Shown: positions 7,436 through 16,273, numbered from the stretch's first letter. The stretch: DNA of 64,000 nt from Limosilactobacillus caecicola (GCF_943192935.1 NZ_CALPCI010000001.1:248001-312000); one strand, 5' to 3'. Made by a program: numbers and translations. The notes: generated by a model from the letters alone, not told the origin.

Positions 7436-8386
7436 TTAAGCACCAACTAATTCATTGGTCACATCAATTCCCAATTTCTTTTGTAAAGCAGGCAATTCTG
7501 CGGCTATTGGGTATGAGGTTTGACTACCTTCACGGGTAACCGTCACTGCGGCATAGGCATTGGCGTGTTTCAAAGCAGTGCTAATGTCTTCCCCTTGTGT
7601 ATAGTAGTGGGAGAAGGCCCCAACAAAGGAATCACCGGCACCAATCGAATCAACCGCCTTGACCTTGTAAGAAGGAATTAATTCTTCGTGATCCTTATCA
7701 ACCCAGAGCGCACCCCGGGAACCAATTGTCACAATCACGTTCTTGACGCCCAAGTCAACTAACTTGTGTGCAGCGGCCTTAATTTGGTCAATCGTGTCAA
7801 TTGGCATCTTCGTTAACCGCCCCAGTTCGGTCTCATTTGGTGAGTAGAATTTACACATTGCGACGTGTTGAATATCAATGTGGTCGTTGGCAGGCGCCGG
7901 ATTTAGCATAACTGGTACACCATATTCGTGAGCCATTTCAATTGCCTTATAGTCAGTTGCTAACGAGATTTCTTGTTGAAGGACAATCAACTTGGAGTTT
8001 TTGATAATGTCACAGTAATCCTCGAGGGCTTCTGGAGTCAATTCACTATTGGCCCCTTGAACAATAATGATGCTGTTCATGTTGCCTTGAATAAAGCATG
8101 GCGCAACCCCATTACTCTTTTTGCCCACACTAACTCCAGAAACGTCGATGCCGCTTTCCTTGAAGTGCTTAAGATACTCACGCCCCAGCATATCAGATCC
8201 AACTTTTGAAATCATCGCCACATTGGAACCAAGTTGTGAGGCGGCATAAGCTTGGTTAGCCCCTTTACCACCAAAGGCCATGTGAAAATCTGGCGCCGCA
8301 ACGGTTTCCCCTAGTTCCGGCATCCGGTCAACATCCGTTGAAAGCTCCATCATGTTGGAACCAATTACTGTAATATCGTGAGTCAT
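7436..8386 (-). CDS. deoK: PfkB-family sugar kinase, probably deoxyribokinase
   Basis: A 316-residue PfkB/ribokinase-family kinase with GGKGANQAYA near residues 39-48, NPAPANDHID in the middle and SIGAGDSFVGAF (anion hole and catalytic aspartate) near residue 250. It differs from RbsK in the N-terminal lid (TVIGSNMMELSTDVDRMPE). The SNMMEL-type start and the position between a DUF4432 mutarotase and deoC match deoxyribokinases of the Salmonella deoQKPX type, which make 2-deoxyribose-5-phosphate. Substrate assignment is inference from context; ribose remains possible. It lies 12 bases after the mutarotase gene and is the last gene of the operon. Confidence 0.75.
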   Translation of the reverse strand: MTHDITVIGSNMMELSTDVDRMPELGETVAAPDFHMAFGGKGANQAYAASQLGSNVAMISKVGSDMLGREYLKHFKESGIDVSGVSVGKKSNGVAPCFIQGNMNSIIIVQGANSELTPEALEDYCDIIKNSKLIVLQQEISLATDYKAIEMAHEYGVPVMLNPAPANDHIDIQHVAMCKFYSPNETELGRLTKMPIDTIDQIKAAAHKLVDLGVKNVIVTIGSRGALWVDKDHEELIPSYKVKAVDSIGAGDSFVGAFSHYYTQGEDISTALKHANAYAAVTVTREGSQTSYPIAAELPALQKKLGIDVTNELVGA

Positions 8387-8398
8387 CTTAAACCCCTC

Positions 8399-9415
8399 CT
8401 ATTTTTCAAGTCCTGTAACTACGTGGAAGTCTTTTTCTTCACCTGGTTGAAGCATGATCAGTGTGCCGGCTTCGCGGGCAGCATGCTGCCCTTCTGGCGT
8501 ACAAGTTCCTGGTAAACAGTATGCTGCAACTTGTTGATCAGCATTATAGAGAATCCACCGGGTAACAATTGGCAAGTTTTCGGTGCTGTAAGTCGTTAAA
8601 ATGCTGTGCCCATTGCCCAGATCCATCCGGAATTCAGCCTTGTCCGTGTATTGACGCAAGTCCTTAGAGAAGAAGACAATTTCTGGGTCGTAATGACTAG
8701 CGTCGTCAAGTTTATCAATCAACTTGCCGCTCTTTTCCAATTCATCAGTAAACTTCGTCCATTCTGGTGTTGGGTGAACGTGGTCAGGAACGGAAGTCCG
8801 TAATTGGAAGGCCTCGTCAGGAATATTGGAAGTCATAACGGCATTGTCAACGTAGGTGTAGCAAAGGTGGCACATGTATTGCAACGTCATTGGTGCACAG
8901 CCTGACAGGTTCTTAACGTGTTGCCGAATGTCGAAGAGACCGCTGTCCTTGTGCAGGGTGACGGAAGGTGTTTCGATGTAGTGGTCACCAAAGCCTTTGA
9001 TATATTCGTAGTCACTCTTGACGGTGAGGGTATCATCACCGATTTCTAAGTATGCGTGGTCCATCCGCGCAGTAGCGGCTTCCCCGTGTTGAACGTGGGT
9101 GTCTTCAGGACCAGGGTTCCCATTGGCAAGTAATCCAGAAGTAAATTCAAAGGCACCGTATGTATCGGCAATTTGGTTTCCCCAGTGTGGTTGTTTGAAA
9201 CCATCCTTTTCCTTTAATTGAATCCCGTCAAAGACAGCATCCCAAATGATTAGGCCATAAAATGGCAACAAGGTTAAATAACCACGGCTGTTAGATACCT
9301 TGATTGCTTCGACCCCAGCCGGAAACTTGTAGGTTTCTGCCTTGAAGTGATCATCTTCGTACAATAAGTACTTGGCGTCAGAGAACATTGCATGACTTAA
9401 ATTAAATCGTTTCAT
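8399..9415 (-). CDS. DUF4432 aldose epimerase-like protein, probable deoxyribose mutarotase
   Basis: A 338-residue protein of the DUF4432 branch of the galactose mutarotase superfamily. The beta-rich body carries GAFEFTSGLLANGNPG, HGEAATARMDHAYLEI and SGCAPMTLQYMCHLCY, with histidines placed as in this family. The Salmonella homologue DeoM/DeoX supplies the deoxyribose anomer used by DeoK, and here the gene sits between deoC and the second PfkB kinase. It is cytoplasmic, with no signal peptide. The operon context makes deoxyribose the likeliest substrate; a general aldose epimerase role is the alternative. Confidence 0.72.
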   Translation of the reverse strand: MKRFNLSHAMFSDAKYLLYEDDHFKAETYKFPAGVEAIKVSNSRGYLTLLPFYGLIIWDAVFDGIQLKEKDGFKQPHWGNQIADTYGAFEFTSGLLANGNPGPEDTHVQHGEAATARMDHAYLEIGDDTLTVKSDYEYIKGFGDHYIETPSVTLHKDSGLFDIRQHVKNLSGCAPMTLQYMCHLCYTYVDNAVMTSNIPDEAFQLRTSVPDHVHPTPEWTKFTDELEKSGKLIDKLDDASHYDPEIVFFSKDLRQYTDKAEFRMDLGNGHSILTTYSTENLPIVTRWILYNADQQVAAYCLPGTCTPEGQHAAREAGTLIMLQPGEEKDFHVVTGLEK

Positions 9416-9446
9416 GATTTCACCTCATTAATTAATCCGTAACGAC

Positions 9447-10100
9447 TTATTCCTTACCAATAATGGCCATACTGTGGCTAACCCCTAACCGGGTGGCACC
9501 GGCATCAATCATTGCTTGGGCTTCTGCAGCGCTGTGAATACCACCAGAAGCCTTCACTGCAGTATCCGTGCCCTTGGTAGCAGCTGCCATTAATTCAACG
9601 GCGTGAACAGTTGCCCCTTGAGTGGAGAAACCAGTTGACGTCTTAACAAAGTCAGCCCCAGTCTTGGCAACGATTTCTGAAGCCTTAGTGATTTCATCAT
9701 CAGTTAACAGGCAGGTTTCGATAATGACCTTCACCACTTTGTTAGCAGCGTGACCAGCATCGACAACGGCTTGAATGTCTTCTTCCACCTTGTCATAGTG
9801 ACCGGACTTCATTTCACCGATGTTCATCACCATGTCAAGTTCATCGACGCCGTTATCAATCGCATCTTGTGCTTCGGCAACCTTGATCTTAGTCGTGTTA
9901 GCCCCGAGAGGGAAGCCAATCACACAAGCAGTCTTAACGTCCGTGCCTTCAAGTGCCTTGTGCGTCTTTGCAACCCAGTAAGGATTGATCATGACGGTGT
10001 GGAAATGATTGTCAATTGCTTGTTTGATAACCGTGTCCACTTGTTCTTCAGTTGCGTCTGGTGCCAACAACGTGTGGTCAATATATTTGTTAAATTCCAT
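9447..10100 (-). CDS. deoC: Deoxyribose-phosphate aldolase DeoC
   Basis: A 217-residue class I aldolase that splits 2-deoxyribose-5-phosphate into acetaldehyde and glyceraldehyde-3-phosphate. The Schiff-base lysine is K153 in [11 protein letters not shown], and a second conserved lysine lies in KASGGIH. The start is the ATG at 10100, eleven bases after AGGAGGA; a longer in-frame start upstream lies before this binding site. It is the first gene of the deoC-mutarotase-kinase operon, divergent from deoR. The acetaldehyde can act as an electron acceptor in heterofermentative metabolism, which may make deoxyribose useful for redox balance. Confidence 0.95.
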   Translation of the reverse strand: MEFNKYIDHTLLAPDATEEQVDTVIKQAIDNHFHTVMINPYWVAKTHKALEGTDVKTACVIGFPLGANTTKIKVAEAQDAIDNGVDELDMVMNIGEMKSGHYDKVEEDIQAVVDAGHAANKVVKVIIETCLLTDDEITKASEIVAKTGADFVKTSTGFSTQGATVHAVELMAAATKGTDTAVKASGGIHSAAEAQAMIDAGATRLGVSHSMAIIGKE

Positions 10101-10150
10101 AATGAATAAAATCCTCCTCCGCAATCTAACATGATTGCGCTTTCATGTTT

Positions 10151-10164
10151 TGAATACGTTTTCA
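10151..10164. promoter_or_regulatory. cre-like operator between deoC and deoR
   Basis: TGAATACGTTTTCA has the cre form TGWAANCGNTNNCA with one mismatch and two-fold symmetry. It lies 51 bases before deoC, in the shared divergent promoter region, and suggests catabolite control. Confidence 0.5.
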
Positions 10165-10178
10165 TGTTAACCCTTGCT

Positions 10179-10192
10179 TTTACATTTGTAAA
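10179..10192. promoter_or_regulatory. Inverted repeat TTTACATTTGTAAA in the deo divergent region
   Basis: Two six-base arms, TTTACA and TGTAAA, flank two bases, between the cre-like site and deoR. It is a candidate binding site for the SorC-type DeoR protein. Confidence 0.4.
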
Positions 10193-10222
10193 TAGCTAAA
10201 ATGAAAAATAGTAAAAGACAAG

Positions 10223-10234
10223 CGTTTGCAAACG
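10223..10234. promoter_or_regulatory. Palindrome CGTTTGCAAACG overlapping the deoR ribosome binding site
   Basis: A perfect 12-base palindrome that runs into the CGGAGG of deoR. A regulator bound here would block the gene's own transcription, so autoregulation is suggested. Confidence 0.5.
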
Positions 10235-10246
10235 GAGGTGATGATC

Positions 10247-11200
10247 TTGTCACTGTCAGCTAAAAATACCGCCCAAATGAAGGCGGCTGTAGAAGTCAGT
10301 CGGTTATACTATCTCGATAAAATTAGCCAAACGGCAATTGCCAAAAAGTTAAATTTATCGCGACCGACAATCTCGCGACTCCTCCAGTTGGCCCAAGACC
10401 AAAATATTGTTCAAATTAAAATTAATAACCCATTTGAAAAAGTACCGGATCTGCCTCAAAAATTAGCAACGAAGTATGGCCTCAAAAAGGTCTTAATTGC
10501 AGATCAAATTGGATCTTCGTATACTAGTGTCCTAGACCAGATTGGGGAATTAGCGGCTCACTATTTGAGTACTGTTGTCCAAAATAATGACATCATCGGT
10601 TTGACATGGGGAACGACAATGGCGGCAGTGGCTAAACATCTCACAACAAACGCCCGCCAGAACGTCTCGACGGTCTATCTCAAGGGAACGGTTTCCAATT
10701 CGACGCACAATAACTATTCCAGCATTGTGACGGAACGTTTTAATACTGCTTTCCACACCCAAACCGAAATCTTACCAGTGCCCGTGATCTTTGACCATCA
10801 AAAAACCCATGATATTGTGTCCCAAGACCAATTTATCAAGCGCATCATTCAAAAAGGTCAGCAAGCCCAAATCGCCCTGTATACCGTCGGAACGGTCCGA
10901 CCGGAAGCGATGCTCTTCCAGCTTGGCTATTTTAACCAAGCCCAAATTAACTATTTGGAAGAACACGCGGTTGGCGATATTTTGTCCCAGTTTATCAATA
11001 AAGATGGTACGATTGCGGCCCCAAAGATTGCCGAGCGGACGATGTCCCTAAATCCCAGCGAACTCAAGAAGAAACGTGAATCCATTTTAGTGGCCGGGGG
11101 AATTGAAAAATTACCCGCCATTCACGCGGCTTTATGTGGTGGCTACCCCAACGTTCTGATCACAGATATTGTTGACGCACAGAAGTTACTGACGATGTAA
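10247..11200 (+). CDS. deoR: SorC-family sugar-sensing regulator, DeoR type
   Basis: A 317-residue transcription factor of the SorC family, to which the Bacillus deoxyribonucleoside regulator DeoR also belongs. Residues about 10-60 form the helix-turn-helix (ISQTAIAKKLNLSRPTISRLLQ). The remainder is a NagB-like sugar-phosphate sensor with IIGLTWGTTMAAV and the C-terminal VAGGIEKLPAIHAAL. I start at the TTG at 10247, eight bases after GGAGG; the ATG at 10241 is too close to that site. It is divergent from deoC, and the ligand is probably deoxyribose-5-phosphate. A perfect palindrome overlaps its ribosome binding site. Confidence 0.85.
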   Translation: MSLSAKNTAQMKAAVEVSRLYYLDKISQTAIAKKLNLSRPTISRLLQLAQDQNIVQIKINNPFEKVPDLPQKLATKYGLKKVLIADQIGSSYTSVLDQIGELAAHYLSTVVQNNDIIGLTWGTTMAAVAKHLTTNARQNVSTVYLKGTVSNSTHNNYSSIVTERFNTAFHTQTEILPVPVIFDHQKTHDIVSQDQFIKRIIQKGQQAQIALYTVGTVRPEAMLFQLGYFNQAQINYLEEHAVGDILSQFINKDGTIAAPKIAERTMSLNPSELKKKRESILVAGGIEKLPAIHAALCGGYPNVLITDIVDAQKLLTM

Positions 11201-11211
11201 AGGAGATTCGA

Positions 11212-11631
11212 ATGGAAGAAGTTAACCTCAAAGGCGGTTCACTCAAATTAAATCAACTCAATAGCATTTTTGAAACCATTCCGGTAGAATTCGATTTTAT
11301 CGATGAACACGACATTATTCGGTGGTCGTCTGCTAATCGGCACCGACTCTTTAAACGAACCGCTGATGACCTCGGCAAACATGTGTTGGAAGTTCATCCC
11401 GGCCACAGTCAAAAGCATGTGAAGCAGGTTCTCCACGACATGCACAGTGGTGGTCGTGATTCAATTAATTTAATGATTAAGTACCATGATCGCCCCGTCA
11501 ACATCGCCTTTTATGCCCTCCGCGATGAGCAAAATAATTATCTCGGTTGTGTTGAGGTGACCCAAGACGTTACTAACCACCAACAGTCTGGCTCCCTGTG
11601 GCGAAATCTTAAGCAAATTTTTCATCATTAA
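11212..11631 (+). CDS. Small PAS-domain protein
   Basis: A 139-residue protein that is almost entirely a single PAS fold of the type found at the C-terminus of DUF438 proteins: FETIPVEFDFIDEHDIIRWSS, then FKRTADDLGKHVLEVHPG, then the strand YLGCVEVTQDVT. It starts 11 bases after deoR behind AAGGAGA, so it is probably co-transcribed with deoR. No DNA-binding, kinase or other output domain is present. Such PAS domains may bind haem, flavin or a small ligand; here the ligand and partner are unknown. A hairpin terminator follows directly. Confidence 0.75.
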   Translation: MEEVNLKGGSLKLNQLNSIFETIPVEFDFIDEHDIIRWSSANRHRLFKRTADDLGKHVLEVHPGHSQKHVKQVLHDMHSGGRDSINLMIKYHDRPVNIAFYALRDEQNNYLGCVEVTQDVTNHQQSGSLWRNLKQIFHH

Positions 11632-11638
11632 AAACACG

Positions 11639-11667
11639 AAGTCCCGCTTCACAATGGAGCGGGACTT
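11639..11667. terminator. Bidirectional terminator
   Basis: AAGTCCCGCT (11639-11648) pairs with AGCGGGACTT (11658-11667), between the convergent PAS and thioredoxin genes. Confidence 0.8.
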
Positions 11668-11674
11668 CTATTAT

Positions 11675-11998
11675 TTAAGCTGTCGTTTCTGCTAATTTGC
11701 GGTCAAAATAGTGGCTCAATTGGCTGGCATTGTACAAGCCCGTCACCTTTTCCTTGGCTTGACCATCACGAAAAAGGACCAAACTTGGCATGCTCATGAC
11801 TTTATAACGCTGTGGAATGGACTTGTCATCATCAACGTTGAATTTAACAAATTTAATCTGGTCACCATATTTTTGTTCGACAGCAGACAATGCGGGCGCC
11901 ATCATCTTGCAGGGCCCACACCACGGTGCCCAAAAATCCACCACCGTCATTGGTCCGGTCGTTAGTTCATCGAAATTAGCAACGCTTGCTTCAATCAT
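11675..11998 (-). CDS. trxA: Thioredoxin
   Basis: A 107-residue thioredoxin with the redox motif WCGPC (cysteines 27 and 30), an aspartate at 21 in VVDFWAPW, and the cis-proline loop MSMPSLVLFRDG. It reduces disulfides in enzymes such as ribonucleotide reductase and MsrA (also in this window). The true start is the ATG at 11998, after AGGAGG; a much longer reading frame upstream overlaps the terC gene and is not real. The start overlaps the end of terC by eight bases, so the two are translationally coupled. Confidence 0.95.
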   Translation of the reverse strand: MIEASVANFDELTTGPMTVVDFWAPWCGPCKMMAPALSAVEQKYGDQIKFVKFNVDDDKSIPQRYKVMSMPSLVLFRDGQAKEKVTGLYNASQLSHYFDRKLAETTA

Positions 11999-12776
11999 GG
12001 TGTTCCTCCTCTTTTTGGGGTTGGTCACCCTTGCCCTTTGGATTCCGAATAAAGTGAACAATAAAGGTAACGATAAAGACGCCGACCACAAAAATCCCAA
12101 ATTGACCAGATGGAATTTCAATATCAATCGCCGGAATCGTCAAGAACAGTTTGATGGCGATTAAAAAGATCAGGACATACGCCATTGGTTCCAATTCCGG
12201 AATTCTGCGCATAAGCTTCATAATAACTTCGGCAATTCCCCGCATACATGCGATCCCGATCACCCCACCGATGAGGACAATCACCGGATTGGACGAAACT
12301 GCCAAGGAAGCTAACACGGAGTCAATCGAAAAGACAATGTCGATAAATTCGATTTGCCCCACGACCATCCAAAATCGTTTGCGACCGGTCAGGTTAGCAG
12401 CCCGATTTTTGCGGACCTTTTTCTGCTGCCGGTCGCCTAAGAGTAAATGGTGGAAAAAGCGGTAGGAAAGGTACATCAGATACACCGCCCCAATCACCTT
12501 AATTTCCCAGAAGTTAATCAGGTAGGTCCCAATCCCGATAATCAAAAATCGGAACAGGTAGGATCCCCAAATACCGTAAAATAGTGACTCTTCCTGTTCT
12601 TTCAGCGTTGGCAACACCCTCGTTTGCGCCGCTAACACAATCGCGTTGTCTACCGACAACAAACATTCAATCATTACCAACGAAAAAATCACTAGCCAAT
12701 CCTGGCCTGATTCAATCACCGTTAACCAATTATGGGCATCAAAAAACGGCCCATATAGTTCACTGATAAGTGACAA
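11991..12776 (-). CDS. TerC-family membrane protein
   Basis: A 261-residue integral membrane protein of the TerC family with about seven hydrophobic segments. The paired acidic intramembrane motifs LLSVDNAIVLA (near residue 40) and FSIDSVLA (near residue 150) are diagnostic. Family members such as the Bacillus YkoY protein are linked to manganese efflux or metal loading of exported proteins. No manganese riboswitch is seen upstream; the rluA-type gene ends 18 bases before. The C-terminus is charged (KGKGDQPQKEEEHHD). Confidence 0.85.
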   Translation of the reverse strand: MSLISELYGPFFDAHNWLTVIESGQDWLVIFSLVMIECLLSVDNAIVLAAQTRVLPTLKEQEESLFYGIWGSYLFRFLIIGIGTYLINFWEIKVIGAVYLMYLSYRFFHHLLLGDRQQKKVRKNRAANLTGRKRFWMVVGQIEFIDIVFSIDSVLASLAVSSNPVIVLIGGVIGIACMRGIAEVIMKLMRRIPELEPMAYVLIFLIAIKLFLTIPAIDIEIPSGQFGIFVVGVFIVTFIVHFIRNPKGKGDQPQKEEEHHD

Positions 12777-12794
12777 TTAATATCCCCCTTGAGA

Positions 12795-13706
12795 TTAATT
12801 TTGATAATATTTTAGCAGAACTGACGGAAAATAGTTAGGGACTGGTGCAGAAATTCGTCTTAATTTTTCTCTAAATGGCAGGATCAGTTGCTGCTGAACA
12901 CCGTGAAGCAGTAAACGGTCCCCTGTTCCCGGGTTATAGAGCGGGTCGCCAATGATTGGGTGGCCACTATGGGCAAGATGCACCCGTAATTGATGTGTCC
13001 GCCCCGTTTGTAACGTCAAAGACACGATACTTTGCCCAGCGCCGGTGCCTAATACTTCGTAAGCGGTATGGGCCTCTTTAGCCGCCGCGCCGTTTACCAT
13101 CCGCTTCCGCTGATCCTGAGGATCACGACCAATGGGCCAGTCAAAAGTTCCCCGTGGACGCTGAAAAATTCCGGTCACGACCGCCAAATATTGACGATGA
13201 ATGTGTCCCTCCGCAATTAACCGGTCCAAAATCGGCACAACCACCGGATTTTTCGCCACGATGACCGCCCCACTCGTTTGTTGGTCAAGGCGATGAACCA
13301 TGTAAGCTTGGGACGGGGTGTCGGCTAAGTAGCCTGCCACGTCATTTAGTAGGGTACCAGTCTCCAACGGCTGGTTGGGATGGGTTTTCTGCCCGGCTGG
13401 TTTATTAACCACCAACAAATCACGATTTTCAAACAGGACATCCAACTGCGGGCCCACTGTTGGCAAGTAGTGCGATGCCGCCGTTCGAAATTCATCGCCC
13501 CAAAATCCCATTATGACCTGATCGCCCGGATGGACCAGCTCGTTCATATGACGATAGTCACCATTAATCGTGACTTGCTGACGACTCCTAAGGTAGTGGA
13601 CAAACCGCTTCGGTAGGAGCCATTGCTGTTGCAATAATTGGCGAACCGTGATGATTGGTTGATCCCTTTGTAATTGTTCTTGAATTACCCAGCGTGGTTT
13701 TGTCAT
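12795..13706 (-). CDS. RluA-family pseudouridine synthase
   Basis: A 303-residue RNA pseudouridine synthase of the RluA family. The catalytic aspartate is D141 in the motif HRLDQQTSG, and LQTGRTHQLRVHLAHSGHPIIGDPLY follows as in RluA/RluD. The first 60 residues form an S4-like RNA-binding module. I start at the ATG at 13706, six bases after GTGAGG. The substrate (23S rRNA or tRNA) cannot be fixed from sequence. It heads a leftward run with terC and trxA and is divergent from the corA-like gene. Confidence 0.88.
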   Translation of the reverse strand: MTKPRWVIQEQLQRDQPIITVRQLLQQQWLLPKRFVHYLRSRQQVTINGDYRHMNELVHPGDQVIMGFWGDEFRTAASHYLPTVGPQLDVLFENRDLLVVNKPAGQKTHPNQPLETGTLLNDVAGYLADTPSQAYMVHRLDQQTSGAVIVAKNPVVVPILDRLIAEGHIHRQYLAVVTGIFQRPRGTFDWPIGRDPQDQRKRMVNGAAAKEAHTAYEVLGTGAGQSIVSLTLQTGRTHQLRVHLAHSGHPIIGDPLYNPGTGDRLLLHGVQQQLILPFREKLRRISAPVPNYFPSVLLKYYQN

Positions 13707-13785
13707 TTTCATCCTCACAATTCCTGTTTCTTCTTGTTATTATAATAGCGTATAATAAATAGTGGATCTTGATGGGGGTGAAATT

Positions 13786-14706
13786 GTGCTTAGTTCAGTC
13801 AAAATTAACAATCATGGTTACTGGGTCAGTGTCTTCGAGCCCCTGCCGAACGAACGAGACGCGCTCTTTGAAAAGTATGAAGTGACCCAGGAATTGCTGG
13901 ATTACGCAATTGACCCCTACGAAAAAGCCCGGGTGGAAGTCGACCCAGACGCCGGTGTAACACTATTGGTCTTCGATGTGTACGTGCCGACCCATGAACT
14001 GTCGGCACCACAAACCGCCCCAATCGGGATCATGCTCACCACGAACAACGTGCTGACGTTTACGAACGCCCAAACCAACTTCGTCAACGGCATTATTGCC
14101 CGGCAATTAAACAAATTACAAAAACGTGACACCCAGACCGACCAGTTTGACTTTATTTTGCCGATTTTGTACCAACTGTCGACCGCCTACTTCGGTCCCA
14201 TTCGTCGTGCTGACCAACAACGACGGGAAATCCAAAAGAACCTGCAGCACCATACTGAACGTAAAGCGATCACTGAATTTATGGAAATCGAAACCGGGTT
14301 GGTTTATATTTTGACGTCCCTTCAAGGCAACGTTTCACTGCTCCAGGAATTTAAGCGCCGGTTTAGTCATTTGATGACCCGCAAGCAGCGCAACGACCTC
14401 GATGACGTCATCATTGAAGCCCAACAAGGGTTGGAAATGGCCCAGATGACTTCGGACGTGTCTGCCCGGGTATCGGACGCCTATAGTAAGGTCTTAGATA
14501 GCAACCTGAACCAAACCATGAAGTTTCTCACCGTCTATTCAATCGTGCTGGCGATTCCACCAATCGTTTCTGGCTTTTATGGAGAAAACGTCAAAAGTTT
14601 GCCGTTTGCTGAAAATGACTTTGCTTGGCAAATCACCATTATTATCACCCTAATTCTGATGGCCCTCTCGATTTGGTTCGTCTTTAACCGTCATTGGTGG
14701 AAGTAA
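13786..14706 (+). CDS. CorA-like divalent metal channel with a GEN motif
   Basis: A 306-residue CorA-family protein: a long cytoplasmic alpha/beta and helical domain, then two C-terminal membrane helices (about residues 245-265 and 280-300). The family's pore-mouth signature YGMN is here YGEN (in SGFYGENVKSL). The glycine and asparagine are kept, but a glutamate replaces the methionine. The end of the protein is FNRHWWK. The start is the GTG at 13786, seven bases after GGGGG. Magnesium is the usual substrate; the acidic residue at the entry could change ion selectivity. Confidence 0.88.
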   Translation: MLSSVKINNHGYWVSVFEPLPNERDALFEKYEVTQELLDYAIDPYEKARVEVDPDAGVTLLVFDVYVPTHELSAPQTAPIGIMLTTNNVLTFTNAQTNFVNGIIARQLNKLQKRDTQTDQFDFILPILYQLSTAYFGPIRRADQQRREIQKNLQHHTERKAITEFMEIETGLVYILTSLQGNVSLLQEFKRRFSHLMTRKQRNDLDDVIIEAQQGLEMAQMTSDVSARVSDAYSKVLDSNLNQTMKFLTVYSIVLAIPPIVSGFYGENVKSLPFAENDFAWQITIIITLILMALSIWFVFNRHWWK

Positions 14707-14759
14707 CCATTGTGATTGTTCACTAATCATGCTAGAATGCCATTAATCACTAATTAAAT

Positions 14760-14878
14760 ATTGCCTATATAATTCCGTAATATGGTCGGACGTTTCTACC
14801 TCATGCCGTAAATATGAGACTATAAGCAGCGTATTATCTACGAGACCGTTACGGATGTAAGGGCCTCGTTTTTTATTT
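14760..14878 (+). promoter_or_regulatory. Purine (guanine-type) riboswitch with terminator
   Basis: The aptamer shows the purine riboswitch core: TATAATTCCGTAATATGG, then GTTTCTACC, then CCGTAAA, then GACTAT. The base before the final TAT is C in the position that reads the ligand, as in guanine/hypoxanthine aptamers (adenine aptamers have T). ACGAG (14840-14844) and CTCGT (14865-14869) close a terminator followed by a T run, ahead of a purine permease gene. Ligand binding should lower permease expression. Confidence 0.93.
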
Positions 14879-14892
14879 TCAGGAGGATTATT

Positions 14893-16203
14893 GTGGATCA
14901 AAAAATTCAACAACCAGCCACTAGCATTGGTTTTGGAAAGAATCTGGTACTCGGTTTTCAGCATTTGCTCGCCATGTATTCAGGCGACGTCTTGGTGCCC
15001 CTATTAATTGGTAATTACCTCCATTTTAGCCAGGCCCAAATGACCTACCTGGTCTCCATCGATATTTTCATGTGTGGGATTGCCACCCTTTTACAATTAC
15101 ACCGAACTCCTTTAATGGGAATTGGTTTGCCCGTCGTCCTTGGTTGTGCCGTCCAATCGGTAGCACCGCTGGAATCCATCGGTAGCAAAATGGGCATCGG
15201 CTACATGTATGGTGCGATTATCTGTGCCGGAATTTTTATTTTTCTCATTGCCGGCTTTTTCGCCAAAATGAAGCGCCTTTTTCCACCGGTGGTCACCGGC
15301 TCCTTGATTACCGTAATAGGTTTTACTTTAGTCCCAGTTGGTTTCGAGGACCTTGGTGGGGGTAGTGCCACCGCGCATTCCTTTGGTAATCCCCAAAACC
15401 TGGTCATCGGATTTTTAACGATCATTGTCATCATTCTCTTTCACCGCTTTGGTCGTGGCTTTATGAAGTCGATTGCGATTTTGTGGGGAATTTTAATCGG
15501 GTCACTTGCTGCCGCACTGTGGGGAATGGTTTCCACCCAACCCGTCAGTCAAGCGGCCTGGTTTCACCTCCCCCGGCTCTTCTACTTCAGCACCCCTAAA
15601 TTCAGTACAGGTGCGATCATTACCATGATCTTGGTGGCGATTACCACCATGATTGAATCCACGGGGGTCTACTTTGCCCTGGCTGAAGCGATTCACCAAC
15701 CCATTTCGGAAACTGATATGAAACATGGTTACCGGGCTGAAGGAATTGCCGCCATCCTAGGTGGCCTCTTCAATACCTTCCCTTACTCCACGTTTTCCCA
15801 AAACGTTGGGGTTTTGAAAATGTCGGGAGTACGGACTCGTCGACCAGTTTACTACGCTGCAGTCCTCTTATTAATCCTTGGCTTATTGCCGAAGGCAGGG
15901 GCATTAGCCACAATGATTCCTGACCCCGTCTTGGGTGGCGCCATGATCGTCATGTTTGGGATGGTCGGTATTCAGGGAATGCAAATCTTGCACAATGTAG
16001 ACTTTTCCAAAAACAGTAACTTGATGGTCGCCGCCATTTCGATTGGTTTAGGACTTGGCGTCACTGTGTACCCACAAATTTTCCAACACCTTAATACTGA
16101 ACTGCAAATTATCCTCGGTAATGGCGTAGTCATGGGCAGCCTCACGGCCGTAATTTTGAATTTAGTATTGAATTTCGATGAATTTAAGAAATCACGGAAT
16201 TAA
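14893..16203 (+). CDS. NCS2 purine permease, probably xanthine (PbuX-like)
   Basis: A 436-residue nucleobase:cation symporter of the NCS2 family with about 12-14 membrane segments. Family landmarks are FQHLLAMYSGDVLVP, the GIGLPVVLGCAVQSVAPL stretch, TTMIESTGVYFALAEA and FNTFPYSTFSQNVGVLKMSG. The last motifs place it with xanthine/uric acid permeases more than with uracil permeases. The GTG start follows AGGAGG by six bases. A guanine-type riboswitch controls it directly, which fits uptake of xanthine or guanine/hypoxanthine. It stands alone. Confidence 0.88.
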   Translation: MDQKIQQPATSIGFGKNLVLGFQHLLAMYSGDVLVPLLIGNYLHFSQAQMTYLVSIDIFMCGIATLLQLHRTPLMGIGLPVVLGCAVQSVAPLESIGSKMGIGYMYGAIICAGIFIFLIAGFFAKMKRLFPPVVTGSLITVIGFTLVPVGFEDLGGGSATAHSFGNPQNLVIGFLTIIVIILFHRFGRGFMKSIAILWGILIGSLAAALWGMVSTQPVSQAAWFHLPRLFYFSTPKFSTGAIITMILVAITTMIESTGVYFALAEAIHQPISETDMKHGYRAEGIAAILGGLFNTFPYSTFSQNVGVLKMSGVRTRRPVYYAAVLLLILGLLPKAGALATMIPDPVLGGAMIVMFGMVGIQGMQILHNVDFSKNSNLMVAAISIGLGLGVTVYPQIFQHLNTELQIILGNGVVMGSLTAVILNLVLNFDEFKKSRN

Positions 16204-16273
16204 CGTTGAACCCCTTTAGAGAGTCAGTCGTATAATATGAACACGAGCTGAATTGTCTAAAGGAGTGTTTTTA

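Noticed and set aside
14743-14964. 73-codon leftward frame over the purine permease start
   Set aside because: It overlaps the guanine-type riboswitch aptamer and the permease start codon, and has no family features.
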